DNA from: Ohessyouella blattaphilus
GTDB taxonomy: Bacteria > Bacillota > Clostridia > Lachnospirales > Lachnospiraceae
NCBI RefSeq assembly: GCF_024721265.1
Contig: NZ_JAMXOC010000013.1
Location: 1 to 64,000, forward strand
Direction of reading: 5' to 3'
Length of the DNA: 64,000 bases
Under the pieces are notes generated by a model. It was not told where the DNA came from. It did no database searches and worked only from the letters and a program-made list of their open reading frames with translations. A program made the position numbers and the translations under genes. This document shows, piece by piece, positions 17,249 through 26,680 of this stretch (positions are counted from its first letter, which is position 1; each line of letters begins with the position of its first letter).

Positions 17249-18403
17249 CTATTCTGCTAGTAATTGCCGCCGGTATTCTCTAGGAGTGGTTCCTAGCACC
17301 TTTTTAAAAGTGGTAATGTAGTAGCTTTGACTAGAAAATCCATACAATGAGGCAATTTGCGAAGTAGAGTAGTTGGTATGTCTAACAAAATAACTAGATT
17401 CTTGGATTTTGCGGGCAGCCACATAGTTGGCGAAGGCAAAGCCAGTCTCCTTTTTAAAACGGGCGGATAGATAGACTGGATGAACGCCAGCATAAGCAGC
17501 GGCCTGAGACAGACTTATCTTAGCATCTAAGTGATTTTCTACGTAGTGCACAACTTTAAGGATGGGGGGCGAGTAGGATTCCTCTAGGCGCCGATGGACG
17601 AGACCGATAAACTGGAGCAAGATATGTTCTTCAAAGTCTAGTACCGTACGTCGCTCGTTCATTTCTTCCACTCGCTGAGTTAAGGCGTCGCTAAGGGCAA
17701 AGGCATCATTGGCGCCAACTCCGGCTTGAATAGAAGCTCGGGCTAAAAAAGCAATGGAACCGATGAGGGAATTCTTTACGGAGCGTAGAGGGTTTTTAGC
17801 CAGCACGGCTTTTTCGCCATGAGCATTTATTTCGTGTAGAGTAGCCAGTGCTAAGGCCTCATTTCCTTTGGCAACGGCCTTCGAAAGCTTTTCCTCGAGG
17901 GCATAAGGGCTGTGGTGAAACAGGGATTCCCGGTCAGCATAAATGCTATCGTAATATTCCCTAGGCTTTTCCGGCTGTTCACCAAGACCAAGCAACTGCC
18001 GGTGTTGGTCTGCGAAATAGTAAGCGGCTACCAGAACTCTTATAACTGGATCGGCTAGCGAGAGTGGGGAAGCGTTTTCGCCCCCTTCTAATACACCTTC
18101 GTACAAATACTGCCATTTTTTACACAGGCTTATTATTGTGGCCTGTGGTTGCCCGTTTATGTGGGCGGTCTGGCTGATAAACATAGCCCCGCCGGCATAG
18201 GCAGTTTGGATAAGACCAGCCTCACCGCGGTAGCGTATACCAAGCCCCAGGGCCAGGCGCTCGGGACTGCTAACCACGCCAAATAGCTCCAGTAAAACTT
18301 GGTGGATCGCCGCAGCACAAGGTCCGTCGTAGGTATTTATGGCTGTCTCCCAAAGAGGTGTTATGGTCGCCACAAGAGCGACTTCATCGGAATACGTTCT
18401 CAT
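17249..18403 (-). CDS. AraC-family regulator of the alpha-glucoside operon
   Basis: Transcription regulator of 384 residues. The C-terminal double helix-turn-helix (about 285-384) has the AraC signature: ISLSQAAAYAGVHPVYLSARF, KIQESSYFV, and SQSYYITTFKKVLGTTPREYRR at the end. The N-terminal 280 residues are helical and lack a cupin; I do not recognise the sensor. AAGGAG sits five bases before the ATG. It is divergent from the metallo-hydrolase/GH13 operon, sharing a 200 bp intergenic region, so it most likely controls that operon. Confidence 0.85.
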   Translation of the reverse strand: MRTYSDEVALVATITPLWETAINTYDGPCAAAIHQVLLELFGVVSSPERLALGLGIRYRGEAGLIQTAYAGGAMFISQTAHINGQPQATIISLCKKWQYLYEGVLEGGENASPLSLADPVIRVLVAAYYFADQHRQLLGLGEQPEKPREYYDSIYADRESLFHHSPYALEEKLSKAVAKGNEALALATLHEINAHGEKAVLAKNPLRSVKNSLIGSIAFLARASIQAGVGANDAFALSDALTQRVEEMNERRTVLDFEEHILLQFIGLVHRRLEESYSPPILKVVHYVENHLDAKISLSQAAAYAGVHPVYLSARFKKETGFAFANYVAARKIQESSYFVRHTNYSTSQIASLYGFSSQSYYITTFKKVLGTTPREYRRQLLAE

Positions 18404-18525
18404 TATTCTCCTTTACAAAAACAGACTTGGTTGTGCAAAACAACCAAATCAATACGGTTACTAATTGTTGAAAACGACAAAAAAGAGGACACATTAAAAT
18501 AATAACATAAACATTAAAATATTGA

Positions 18526-18554
18526 AAGACAGTGTCTATAAGGGCGGATATAAT
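18526..18554 (+). promoter_or_regulatory. Promoter of the alpha-glucoside operon
   Basis: AAGACA (18526-18531), 17 bp, TATAAT (18549-18554), inside the divergent region with the AraC gene. The weak -35 fits an activator-dependent promoter. Confidence 0.5.
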
Positions 18555-18602
18555 ATACCTATAAATAGGCAAGAAAGTTGCTCTTTGGAAGGAGTTATAA
18601 AT

Positions 18603-19421
18603 ATGAGAGACAATCGCTACACCGTTTACCCTATCACCGAAACAACCTTTGCCATTGAAGAGAAAACCCGGATTAGTCAAGGACTCTGCTATTTGCTTTG
18701 TGGAAAGGAAAAGGCCTTGTTGATTGATACGGGTCTTGGCTTTAAAGGTCTTAGGGAGACCGTCAAAGGTCTTACGTCTTTACCTGTTATCGTGGCGAAT
18801 ACTCACGCTCATATTGATCATATTAGAGGCAATCACTTCTTTGAGGAAATCTGGTTTCACCAAAAGGATAAAGGGGTGTTTGCGCTACATACCGACAGAA
18901 GGTATACCCGGAAGCTCTTAGGCGAGGGGATGCCGGCACCGGTGCAAGTTGTGCTAGGCTGGGTGGCTAAGGGGTTATTGAGTGTGAATACAAGTGGACA
19001 ATACCACTATTTTGGCGACGAATACATCTTCCATTTAGGTGAGCGAGAGGTGGCGGTAGTGCCTACACCTGGACACACCCCTGGTTCGGTATGCTTTTTA
19101 GATAGGAGTGAGCGTCTACTCTTTAGTGGCGATACTCTTTGCGAATGGGGAGTCTTATTACACCTTACTAAGGAAAGCTGCTCATCCCAGGTGTTTGGAG
19201 AATCTATGCAGAGATTACAAAGCTTAGAAGCTGACTTTGACACAATCTGGCCAGGGCACCATAGCTTTCCGGTGGATAAAAGCTATATTGACGATTATTT
19301 GACCTGTGCTAGGAAAATAGTCCAGGGAAAGGCGCAGTATGGCATAACAAAAGGAAGACGCTGCGCTAAATATAACCGGGTCCTGATTACGGTGCCCGCT
19401 AAGGAGGATGTAAATGGATAA
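18603..19421 (+). CDS. Metallo-beta-lactamase-fold hydrolase
   Basis: Cytoplasmic metal hydrolase of 272 residues. The metal-binding motif THAHIDH, then PTPGHTPGS, SGDTL and WPGHH define the MBL fold with two metal sites. Start ATG 18603 follows AAGGAGTT; a longer TTG-initiated reading would run through the promoter. First gene of the operon; it overlaps the GH13 gene by 8 bases. The substrate is unknown. Its company suggests a small ester, lactone or glycoside-derived compound. Confidence 0.82.
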   Translation: MRDNRYTVYPITETTFAIEEKTRISQGLCYLLCGKEKALLIDTGLGFKGLRETVKGLTSLPVIVANTHAHIDHIRGNHFFEEIWFHQKDKGVFALHTDRRYTRKLLGEGMPAPVQVVLGWVAKGLLSVNTSGQYHYFGDEYIFHLGEREVAVVPTPGHTPGSVCFLDRSERLLFSGDTLCEWGVLLHLTKESCSSQVFGESMQRLQSLEADFDTIWPGHHSFPVDKSYIDDYLTCARKIVQGKAQYGITKGRRCAKYNRVLITVPAKEDVNG

Positions 19422-21096
19422 GCGAAAATGGTGGAAGGAAAGTGTTGTTTACCAGATTTATCCTCAGAGTTTTTGTGATGATAACGGAGACGGCATAGGG
19501 GATATTTTAGGAATTATAAAGAAATTAGATTATTTGAAGTGGCTAGGTGTGGACGTGCTTTGGCTGTCACCTTTTTACCCTAGCCCTGGTTATGATAATG
19601 GCTATGATATTAGTGATTATGAAGGCGTTGATCCCCGTTACGGAACCATGGAAGATTTTGAACGATTGTTGGCGGAAGCACATAGTCGGGACTTAAAGGT
19701 TATCATCGATTTGGTGGTGAATCATACTTCGGATGAGCATCCTTGGTTTACAGCGGCTAACGTAGATAAAACGGCGCCTACAAGGGACTATTATATATGG
19801 CGCGAGCCTGGGAGTGATGGTCAGTTACCCAATAACTGGGGAGCCTTATTTGGGGGACCTGCTTGGAGTTTAGATAGGGACAGTGAAGAATACTACTTGC
19901 ACCTTTTTTCGCCTAAGCAACCAGATCTTAACTGGGAGAATCCTAAGCTGCGAGCAGACGTTTATGCCATGATGGATCGTTGGTTAGCTAGAGGTGTGGA
20001 CGGCTTTCGCATGGACGTCATTAGTCTGATTGCCAAGCCGGCTGATTTGTCGGACGGACCAGTAGGACCAAGCGGATACTTTGATCCGCGAGGCCGCATT
20101 GCGGCAAATCCCCGGGTACACGAACATCTACGGGAAATGCGCCAAAAAGCTTTGGCAGGACACGATATTATGACGGTAGGGGAAGCCGCTGCTACGACGC
20201 TAGAGGAGGCTCGTCGCTTTACCAATCCGGATGGCAGTGAATTAGATATGGTATTTCAGTTTGAGCACATGGACTTGGACGGCGGCGAAACCTTTAAATG
20301 GAACGACCAAGTGATTCCTCTACCGGAACTAAAAAAAGTAATGGCAAAGTGGCAGCAGGGACTTGAGCAGAGGGGCTGGAATGCCTTATTCTGGAATAAT
20401 CATGACCAACCGCGAATGCTTTCTCGTCTAGGAGACGAAGGAGAATTGCGGGAGACCTCGGCGAAGATGCTGGCAGTGTGCCTCCATATGCTAAAAGGGA
20501 CGCCCTTTATCTATCAGGGCGAGGAGCTGGGAATGACCAATATGTGCTTCGCGAGTTCCGATCAGTTACGTGACAGCGAAAGTCGCAATGCGTATCAGCG
20601 CTATACAGAGGATGGGAGCATCTCTAAGGAGGATATGCTGCGGTATATCAGTCTTAAAAGTCGAGACAACGCCCGTACACCGATGCAGTGGAGCGGGAAC
20701 ATCGGGGCAGGATTCACCACCGGGAAACCCTGGATGGATATTAACGCGAACTACACAGTTATCAATGCCCAGGAGCAAAAGAGTCGCGGGGATTCGGTAC
20801 TCGCCTTTTACCGGGAGCTTATCCGCCTGCGACGTAACTACGCAGTCATCGTCTACGGGGAATTTGTACCTGATGATTTAGACAATCCGGATGTTTTTGC
20901 GTACCAACGCTGTCTTTTGCACCAACGCTTGTATGTATGCTGCAATTTTACCTCACAAAGACAGCAATGGGTCCCGCCAGAGGCATTTGCCGGAGATGAC
21001 GTAGAGTTACTTTTGACCAATATAGAAGCTAGTACTTATCTTGAAAATCATCAGCTAGCCCCTTATGAGGCCGTGGTTTTATTGAAGGAGGAATAG
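19414..21096 (+). CDS. GH13 alpha-glucosidase, probably oligo-1,6-glucosidase type
   Basis: Cytoplasmic alpha-glucosidase, 560 residues, family GH13 subfamily 31-like. The barrel starts WWKESVVYQIYPQSF. The conserved regions are DLVVNHTSDEH, GVDGFRMDVISL with nucleophile D201, VGEAAAT with acid/base E257 and WNNHDQPR with D331. The residue after the nucleophile is Val. In this family Val there goes with alpha-1,6 (isomaltose-type) specificity and Ala with alpha-1,4, so isomalto-oligosaccharides, panose or related sugars are the likely substrates. The beta-sandwich C-terminal domain is complete. It overlaps the metallo-hydrolase by 8 bases and stands 2 bases before the esterase. Confidence 0.92.
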   Translation: MDKRKWWKESVVYQIYPQSFCDDNGDGIGDILGIIKKLDYLKWLGVDVLWLSPFYPSPGYDNGYDISDYEGVDPRYGTMEDFERLLAEAHSRDLKVIIDLVVNHTSDEHPWFTAANVDKTAPTRDYYIWREPGSDGQLPNNWGALFGGPAWSLDRDSEEYYLHLFSPKQPDLNWENPKLRADVYAMMDRWLARGVDGFRMDVISLIAKPADLSDGPVGPSGYFDPRGRIAANPRVHEHLREMRQKALAGHDIMTVGEAAATTLEEARRFTNPDGSELDMVFQFEHMDLDGGETFKWNDQVIPLPELKKVMAKWQQGLEQRGWNALFWNNHDQPRMLSRLGDEGELRETSAKMLAVCLHMLKGTPFIYQGEELGMTNMCFASSDQLRDSESRNAYQRYTEDGSISKEDMLRYISLKSRDNARTPMQWSGNIGAGFTTGKPWMDINANYTVINAQEQKSRGDSVLAFYRELIRLRRNYAVIVYGEFVPDDLDNPDVFAYQRCLLHQRLYVCCNFTSQRQQWVPPEAFAGDDVELLLTNIEASTYLENHQLAPYEAVVLLKEE

Positions 21097-21098
21097 TT

Positions 21099-21992
21099 AT
21101 GGCACCACCGATTAGAAAAACAAAATTTGTACCAGAATGGATTGATATGGGTCCGAAAATTCCTGTACCCAGAATAGACTGGATTAAAGATAAACAATTA
21201 GACATCGCTTATGGTGACGATTCCCTGCAGCGCTATGATCTCTATTATCCCGAAAAAAGGCCGGAAGGGCTTCTACCGGTGGTAGTTATTGTTCATGGGG
21301 GCGGCTTTATGCACATGGATAAGCGGGATTGGCACATGTACCCAGGCTTCTTTGCCCTAAAAGAGGGCTTTGCTTTAATTTCTGTTAATTATAGGTTGGC
21401 GCCAAAGAACAAGTATCCGGCAGGGGTAAACGACCTTATAAGGGCGATCCTTCATATTAAGGAACATGCTTTAGAGTGGGGGTTAGATGCAGAGCGTTTA
21501 TGCTTATATGGCACCTCTGCTGGCGGAAACCTAGTGTCACTTGTAGGGCTTAAGGGACATAAAGAGAAGACAGCCTATCAGGTGCGAGCGGTGGCGGCCC
21601 TGTGCCCGCTGGTAAGTTTTGTATGGACTTACGATGATGTGCGCAAGAAACAGACGTCCCTTTACACCCGCTTAATGGCGCCTTACTTGTGCCGTTCGTA
21701 TTTTGGCGATTGGCCGTCTAAGATAGCTGAAAAGATGCGTCTTGCCAGTGCAGAAACGTATCTGGAAAAAACGATACCACCTTTTTATCTGCAAATGGGA
21801 ACCAAGGACAAGGATATCGACTGTCATAACGTAGTCCGCTTCTATGACCTGCTGGCCAAGGTGGAAAATGCTACGGATGACAATCTCGTTCTCGATCTTC
21901 TTGAAGGTGCACCCCATGCCGGCGCTGGACCAGAGTACTTGGAACCTCAGAACATTTTACCTATTTTGGAATTTTTCAAACGACAGTTTTAG
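21099..21992 (+). CDS. Alpha/beta-hydrolase esterase, HSL type
   Basis: Carboxylesterase of 297 residues. Oxyanion-hole motif HGGGF follows VVIVH. The nucleophile elbow is GTSAGG with S140, and the acid and histidine are in TKDKDID and APHAG near the C-terminus. This is the hormone-sensitive-lipase group of bacterial esterases, with no signal peptide. In an operon with GH13 and a YdjC deacetylase it may remove acyl groups from sugars. GGAGG overlaps the end of the GH13 gene. Confidence 0.88.
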   Translation: MAPPIRKTKFVPEWIDMGPKIPVPRIDWIKDKQLDIAYGDDSLQRYDLYYPEKRPEGLLPVVVIVHGGGFMHMDKRDWHMYPGFFALKEGFALISVNYRLAPKNKYPAGVNDLIRAILHIKEHALEWGLDAERLCLYGTSAGGNLVSLVGLKGHKEKTAYQVRAVAALCPLVSFVWTYDDVRKKQTSLYTRLMAPYLCRSYFGDWPSKIAEKMRLASAETYLEKTIPPFYLQMGTKDKDIDCHNVVRFYDLLAKVENATDDNLVLDLLEGAPHAGAGPEYLEPQNILPILEFFKRQF

Positions 21993-22007
21993 AGAGGAGG
22001 AATCGAG

Positions 22008-22826
22008 ATGGCAAGAATAGATATGGTGGCTCGCAGTGATGATCTAGGTAGCAGTATTAGCGCCAATCAGGCTATTGACAGAGTGACACGAGCAGGATTT
22101 ATAAAAAATGTTTCGGTTATGGCACCAGGCCCTCATGTGGAGGCGGCAGCGAAGCTGCTAGCAGGGCGTCAGGATCTTTGCTTTGGGATGCACACCACTT
22201 TAAACGCAGAGTGGGATAAGGTAAAGTGGGGACCGGTAATACCCCTTGATGAGACCAGCGGATTAGTAGATGCCAAAGGCTATTTCTTAAGCAATCCTTC
22301 GATGTTTGCAAGCACCAAACCAGCGGTGGAGGCTATTATGCGGGAGGTGGCAGCGCAACTGGAAAAGCTGCATACGCTAGGGTTTGCTATTCAGTATCTG
22401 GACTCCCATATGTTTCCCGAAATGGTGATTCCAGGGCTTGATGAGGCCATGGAGGACTTTGCGAAGAAGAAAGGTCTTATCGACCATATGTATTTTTATA
22501 ATCTGCCGCCAGGGTTTCAGGACTTTTCAGGAGGACTACCGGCCATGACAGAAGCTCTTAAAACCCTGCCGAATGGTCAGTACTTTTTCGTCACCCATCC
22601 TTCGCTAGATACGGAGGAAATGCGTATGACTGGCAATGCAGAGGTGCGCGGGGAAGAGGTGGCAAAAGCCCGTGCATATGAAACAGAGGTATTCTCTACC
22701 CCTGAACTGGTCCCGATGTTAGCAGCTATGGATTGCCAGGGATTGAGGTATGACCAGGCGCTACCCCAGCAGCGGGCAAAGGTAGAAGCATTTAAGCACA
22801 TGAGTGATTATGAGCAAGAAAGTTAG
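22008..22826 (+). CDS. YdjC/ChbG-type carbohydrate deacetylase
   Basis: Metal-dependent deacetylase-like protein of 272 residues. The start (MVARSDDLGSSISANQAI) carries the family Asp-Asp metal motif. FGMHTTLNAEW holds the first histidine and LDSHMFPE the second; FFVTHPS is the late histidine. Enzymes of this family remove N-acetyl groups from chitobiose-like disaccharides, though many members have unknown substrates. With the esterase it suggests that the imported glucoside carries acyl decorations. Confidence 0.82.
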   Translation: MARIDMVARSDDLGSSISANQAIDRVTRAGFIKNVSVMAPGPHVEAAAKLLAGRQDLCFGMHTTLNAEWDKVKWGPVIPLDETSGLVDAKGYFLSNPSMFASTKPAVEAIMREVAAQLEKLHTLGFAIQYLDSHMFPEMVIPGLDEAMEDFAKKKGLIDHMYFYNLPPGFQDFSGGLPAMTEALKTLPNGQYFFVTHPSLDTEEMRMTGNAEVRGEEVAKARAYETEVFSTPELVPMLAAMDCQGLRYDQALPQQRAKVEAFKHMSDYEQES

Positions 22827-22835
22827 AGGGAGATT

Positions 22836-24200
22836 ATGGATAACAAACTATTTCGTACCAGCGGTATTGAACGCTGGGGATTCGGTCTTTTTATGGCTGG
22901 CCAAAGCGTTATAAATACTTTTGCCGGCAGTTTTTTACCGCTGTTTCTTACTAATATTGGCATTACCGCCTATGCGGTGGGGGTCTTGTTTTTATTTGCC
23001 CGAGTATGGGATGCAGTGAACGACCCGATTTTTGGTGCTATTTTGGACAGGACCAATTTAAAGTCAGGTAAGTTCTTGCCCTTTTTGCGTGCGGCGAACG
23101 TGATGCTTCCGGTTACGGTGGTGTTAATGTTTGCCATTCCTAGTGGAATTGCCACTGGATGGAAGATTCTGTGGGCCTTTGTGTCTTATCTGCTATTTGA
23201 TATCGCATATACGATGTGCGATGTGCCAATCTTTGCCATGACTAGTGCGGTCACCGACCAGGTACATGAGCGAATCAATATTATGTCTCGCAATACGGTG
23301 CTTTCTACCCTTACGGCAATCGTGGTAGCGGTAGCTGGACCGGGGCTCTACAGTTCCCTTGGGCCTTTGCCGACAGCCGTTATCTTAAGTATCGTTGCCG
23401 CCTTTTTGATGTTCTTTATGAGCCGCTATGCGAAGGAGCGCTACGTCAACAAGGATGAGGAGGAAGTGACACTAAAAAGCATGCTAAATTATGTGAAGAG
23501 CAACAAATATCTGCGTATCGGTTTCCTAGGGATTATGATCCTTAGTGTCACTAGTATGACAAATGCAGTGATTACCTACTTTGCGGTAAACTGTCTCGGA
23601 AATTTAGGTATGGTAAGCGTCCTTTCGCTATTTATCGCCTTACCATCGTTAGTGATGGGAGTATTGATGCCGGTACTCACTCGCAAGTTCGACAAGTTCC
23701 ATTTGCTGATGGTGGGGATTATCGGTCAAACAGTAATGAGTGTGGTCTGCTTTTTGGCAGGATATGAAAATCAGGTGTTGTTCTTTATCCTACTAGGCGT
23801 GCGGGGCATTTTCTTTGGTATCCAGCTGATTTTACAGTTGCAATTCACCGGTGATTTCGTTGAGTATGGCGAGTTTGTTACCGGAAAGCGCTTGCAGGGA
23901 ACGGCCTATTCCATTCAGACTTTTGTCTTTAAGTTTATGAACGCGGTGCCGGGTGCGGTGGCGATGTTTATTTTAGGAGCATTCGGCTTTGTTTCAGGAG
24001 AAGGTGCCGTGCAGCCGCCTTCGGCTATCAACGCTATTTGGGTGCTATTTATCCTTTCGCCGGTAATCGGCGCACTTATTTCTTTACCGATTTTTGCCAA
24101 ATATAAGCTTCGGGATAAGATGGTGCAGATTATGGCAGCCGCTAACTCGGGCGATATTACAAGGGAAGAAGCACAGGAGCAACTGGCCGGAAAGCTTTAA
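22836..24200 (+). CDS. GPH-family sugar:cation symporter
   Basis: Uptake transporter with twelve predicted helices, 454 residues, of the MelB/GPH group. The N-terminal signature RVWDAVNDPIFGAILDRT contains the Asp pair that binds the coupling cation and sugar. The central loop YAKERYVNKDEEEVTL and the GDFVEYGEF/GKR segment are typical. It is the last gene of the operon and presumably imports the glycoside that the upstream enzymes process. Confidence 0.9.
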   Translation: MDNKLFRTSGIERWGFGLFMAGQSVINTFAGSFLPLFLTNIGITAYAVGVLFLFARVWDAVNDPIFGAILDRTNLKSGKFLPFLRAANVMLPVTVVLMFAIPSGIATGWKILWAFVSYLLFDIAYTMCDVPIFAMTSAVTDQVHERINIMSRNTVLSTLTAIVVAVAGPGLYSSLGPLPTAVILSIVAAFLMFFMSRYAKERYVNKDEEEVTLKSMLNYVKSNKYLRIGFLGIMILSVTSMTNAVITYFAVNCLGNLGMVSVLSLFIALPSLVMGVLMPVLTRKFDKFHLLMVGIIGQTVMSVVCFLAGYENQVLFFILLGVRGIFFGIQLILQLQFTGDFVEYGEFVTGKRLQGTAYSIQTFVFKFMNAVPGAVAMFILGAFGFVSGEGAVQPPSAINAIWVLFILSPVIGALISLPIFAKYKLRDKMVQIMAAANSGDITREEAQEQLAGKL

Positions 24201-24213
24201 AGTAGTTTTTTCC

Positions 24214-24242
24214 TTGACAAAATCCCGGCAAAGGAATAAGAT
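24214..24242 (+). promoter_or_regulatory. Promoter of the TetR gene
   Basis: TTGACA (24214-24219), 17 bp, TAAGAT (24237-24242), 35 bases before the start codon. Confidence 0.7.
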
Positions 24243-24276
24243 AACATTGTTATATTAAGAGGAGGGCAGTCAGTGT

Positions 24277-24891
24277 ATGCGGTTGCTGAATGAAAAAACA
24301 AAGTCTGCCATTCTTGAAGCAGGGAAAAAAGAGTTTTTAGAATACGGTTTTGAGAAAGCTTCCCTGCGAAGAATTGCCGCTATAGCCCAAGTGACTACAG
24401 GAGCAATTTATACGTATTTTCCAGATAAAGGGGCACTGTTTGAAGCGCTAGTGAGAGAGCCGGCCGAAGAGCTAAAGGGACATTTTCTAAAGGCTACGAA
24501 GACGATGGATGAAACCTTAAGCGAAGATATCAGCTCTTGGCGTAAATGGCTAGATGTAGATCCGCGGTCTTTGGTCGATTTTTTGTATCAGCACTTTGAG
24601 GCGTTTCACCTTCTTTGTTGCAAGGCTAGTGGAACCAGTTATGAAGGTTATATGAATGGTCTTGCGGAAATGGAGACAGCGGCGACTACGCATCTGATTA
24701 AGCATCTACAGCAAAGCAAGGTGCTTAAGCGAGAATTAGAAGAAGAGTTAATTCATATTATTACCAGCACGTATTATGCAGGCATCTTTGAGCCTATCGC
24801 TCATGAGATGCCAAAAGAAAAGGCATTGCAGTATGTGGAAGTATTAGGAGAATTTTATACAGCCGGGTGGCAGAAAATATTGGGGTTTTAA
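24277..24891 (+). CDS. TetR/AcrR-family regulator
   Basis: One-component regulator of 204 residues. The N-terminal helix-turn-helix (about 8-55) reads FEKASLRRIAAIAQVTTGAIYTYFPDK. The C-terminal ligand domain is not recognisable. GAGGAGGG lies upstream. Own promoter. Its target could be itself, the feo genes downstream or a locus outside. A weak hairpin GGGTT-TT-AACCC at its stop (about 24880-24907) followed by TTTTTT may terminate it. Confidence 0.85.
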   Translation: MRLLNEKTKSAILEAGKKEFLEYGFEKASLRRIAAIAQVTTGAIYTYFPDKGALFEALVREPAEELKGHFLKATKTMDETLSEDISSWRKWLDVDPRSLVDFLYQHFEAFHLLCCKASGTSYEGYMNGLAEMETAATTHLIKHLQQSKVLKRELEEELIHIITSTYYAGIFEPIAHEMPKEKALQYVEVLGEFYTAGWQKILGF

Positions 24892-24913
24892 CCCTGATAT
24901 TTTTTAACCAATA

Positions 24914-24929
24914 GTTAGTGAAAACTAAC
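24914..24929 (+). promoter_or_regulatory. Dyad upstream of feoA, candidate iron-repressor box
   Basis: GTTAGT-GAAA-ACTAAC is a perfect inverted repeat 25 bases before feoA. TTAG...CTAA half-sites resemble those bound by DtxR-family metal repressors, which often control feo genes. No clear -35/-10 pair surrounds it. Confidence 0.5.
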
Positions 24930-24953
24930 CAGATTTTATGAGGAGGAAAGGAA

Positions 24954-25181
24954 ATGCAAAAATTAAACGAGTTACAACCAGGGCAGCAGGGCACCATTGC
25001 GGGAGTACAAGGCGATACCCGATTTTTGACCAGAGTAATCTCTATTGGTCTAACGGTGGGGAGCCGGGTGGAAGTACTAAGAAATGAAAAGAAGATGCCT
25101 TTATTACTTTACGGGCGAGACAGCGTGGTTGCCCTTAACCGAGAAGAAAGTGACAATATTTTGGTGGAGGTGAGAGCATGA
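24954..25181 (+). CDS. feoA: FeoA ferrous iron transport accessory protein
   Basis: SH3-like cytoplasmic protein of 75 residues that works with FeoB. The family pattern is seen in LNELQPGQQGTIAGV, the GLTVGSRVEVLR core and the final ALNREESDNILVEV. It overlaps feoB at ATGA. Strong AGGAGG. Intact, although its partner is not. Confidence 0.88.
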   Translation: MQKLNELQPGQQGTIAGVQGDTRFLTRVISIGLTVGSRVEVLRNEKKMPLLLYGRDSVVALNREESDNILVEVRA

Positions 25182-26397
25182 GTACTATGGCAGCAACAAA
25201 AACGCCGGTTATTGCGTTACTAGGAGAACCAAACTCCGGTAAATCTACGTTATTTAATGCACTTACCGGTTCCCATCAACACGTAGGTAACTGGCCAGGA
25301 AAGACGGTAGAAAAAAAGGAAGGGTATTTTACGAAAGATGGCGGACGCTATACGGTGACGGATTTACCAGGGAGCTACAGTCTTTCAGCAAACTCAGATG
25401 AAGAGGTGATTACGAGAGATTATATCGCCAGTGGCAAAGCGGATGTGGTGCGTATCTTAGCAGATGCGGCTCAGCTTGAGCGAAGCATGTTTATGCTAGC
25501 CGACTATGCGGGGATGGATTGCCCGGCGGTACTGCTCCTTAATTTGATGGCTATTCACCAGTATGGTTAGCAGCCAAAGCTCTAGAAGGAGATATGGTGG
25601 TTATTGCTAAAGTACGGGAAGGCTTACCAGCAGAAAGTAAAAAGGCGTTTGAAGAAACGTTAGCGCAGATAAAAAACGGCGCCCTTTTAACGGGAGATTG
25701 TAAGTTTAAGCGGATTGACGAAACGCTACAAGGGGCAATCACCGGGAAAAAGCAAGGTGTGGCACTCTCAAAGTTTGATAAAAAGGCAACTAGTAAGCGC
25801 TTGGTAAAAGAGGAAGACCGAACAGGTCTGATTATGGAATTACCACCTTACCACAAGCCAAAGTGGGGAGCACTACTTCGCTCGATTCTTGTACAAACTA
25901 GGGAGATTTTGTGGAAAGCCATTAAAGTGATCTTCATTGTGTCTTTGGTCTTTTGGCTACTAACGTATACGAGTACCGGAAATCCAGAAACGACGATTTT
26001 ATATCGTTTTGGTCGGATGATTGAACCAGTGACAAGTATTTTTGGTTTTACCTGGCAGACGTTTTTAGCATTTGTTTCCTCAGCGATTAGTAAAGAAGCA
26101 GCCTTAGGTGTGCTTTCTACCTTATATGTAGGTGGTGGAAGTCTCTTCTCAGCTACTTTTGGAGGAAGCGGCACGGCCGCCAATTTAAGTGAGGTGCTTG
26201 CTACTTCCATTACGCAGGCGCAGGCGTTAGCGTTTATCTTTGCGGTTACCTTTAATGTACCTTGTCTAATGGCCATTAGCTCTACGTATCAGGAGACACG
26301 TTCCCTTAAGTGGACGCTTAGAATAGCTCTTTACTATTTCTGTGCGGCTTTAGTATTAGCCTTTCTGGTTTATCATATCGGGATGCTTATTTTCTAA
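25178..26397 (+). pseudogene. feoB: feoB, internally deleted and frameshifted
   Basis: Remains of the ferrous iron permease FeoB, normally about 650-800 residues. The first part (25178-25570) is an almost complete G domain: G1 GEPNSGKST, G3 DLPGSYSL and the region up to LLLNLM, where NxxD should follow. It then runs to a stop after 130 codons. In the +1 frame from about 25550 the sequence continues SPVWLAAKALEGD and the helical spacer, then jumps near LVKEEDRTG to the C-terminal gate half (GLIMELPPYHKPKWG, ISKEAALGVL, FNVPCLMAI). The G4/G5 region, the FeoB cytoplasmic insert and the first half of the pore are missing. Both pieces have kept good codon use, so the decay is recent. Confidence 0.85.
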
Positions 26398-26432
26398 AGA
26401 TAGTTACATTTTTCAAAAAGGAGGCGGGGCAA

Positions 26433-26678
26433 ATGTTAATCAAGCTTTTGACCTTACTAGATGAGGGACGGGCGTATTCTCAACTAGAATTAGCCGAGAG
26501 TCTTGGCACCGGAGAAGAAGGTGTCAAGGCTCAGGTGGAATACTTGGAACGAATGGGACTCTTGCGGCGAGTAGAGCGCGGCGGTGGCTGTGAAAGTTGC
26601 GGTGGCAAATGTGGCAATGGCTCCTGCGATTGCCAAAACGTGGCTCCGCGAGGCCCCGTTATGTGGGAAAAGGTTTAA
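26433..26678 (+). CDS. FeoC-like winged-helix protein with cysteine cluster
   Basis: Small protein of 81 residues. The N-terminal winged helix (LLTLLDEGRAYSQLELAESL, then VEYLERMGLLRRV) matches FeoC-like regulators. The C-terminus holds CESCGGKCGNGSCDC, six cysteines that could bind an Fe-S cluster or zinc. It probably tunes Feo activity or stability. It starts after AAAGGAGG, 35 bases downstream of the feoB remnant. Confidence 0.78.
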   Translation: MLIKLLTLLDEGRAYSQLELAESLGTGEEGVKAQVEYLERMGLLRRVERGGGCESCGGKCGNGSCDCQNVAPRGPVMWEKV

Positions 26679-26680
26679 AG

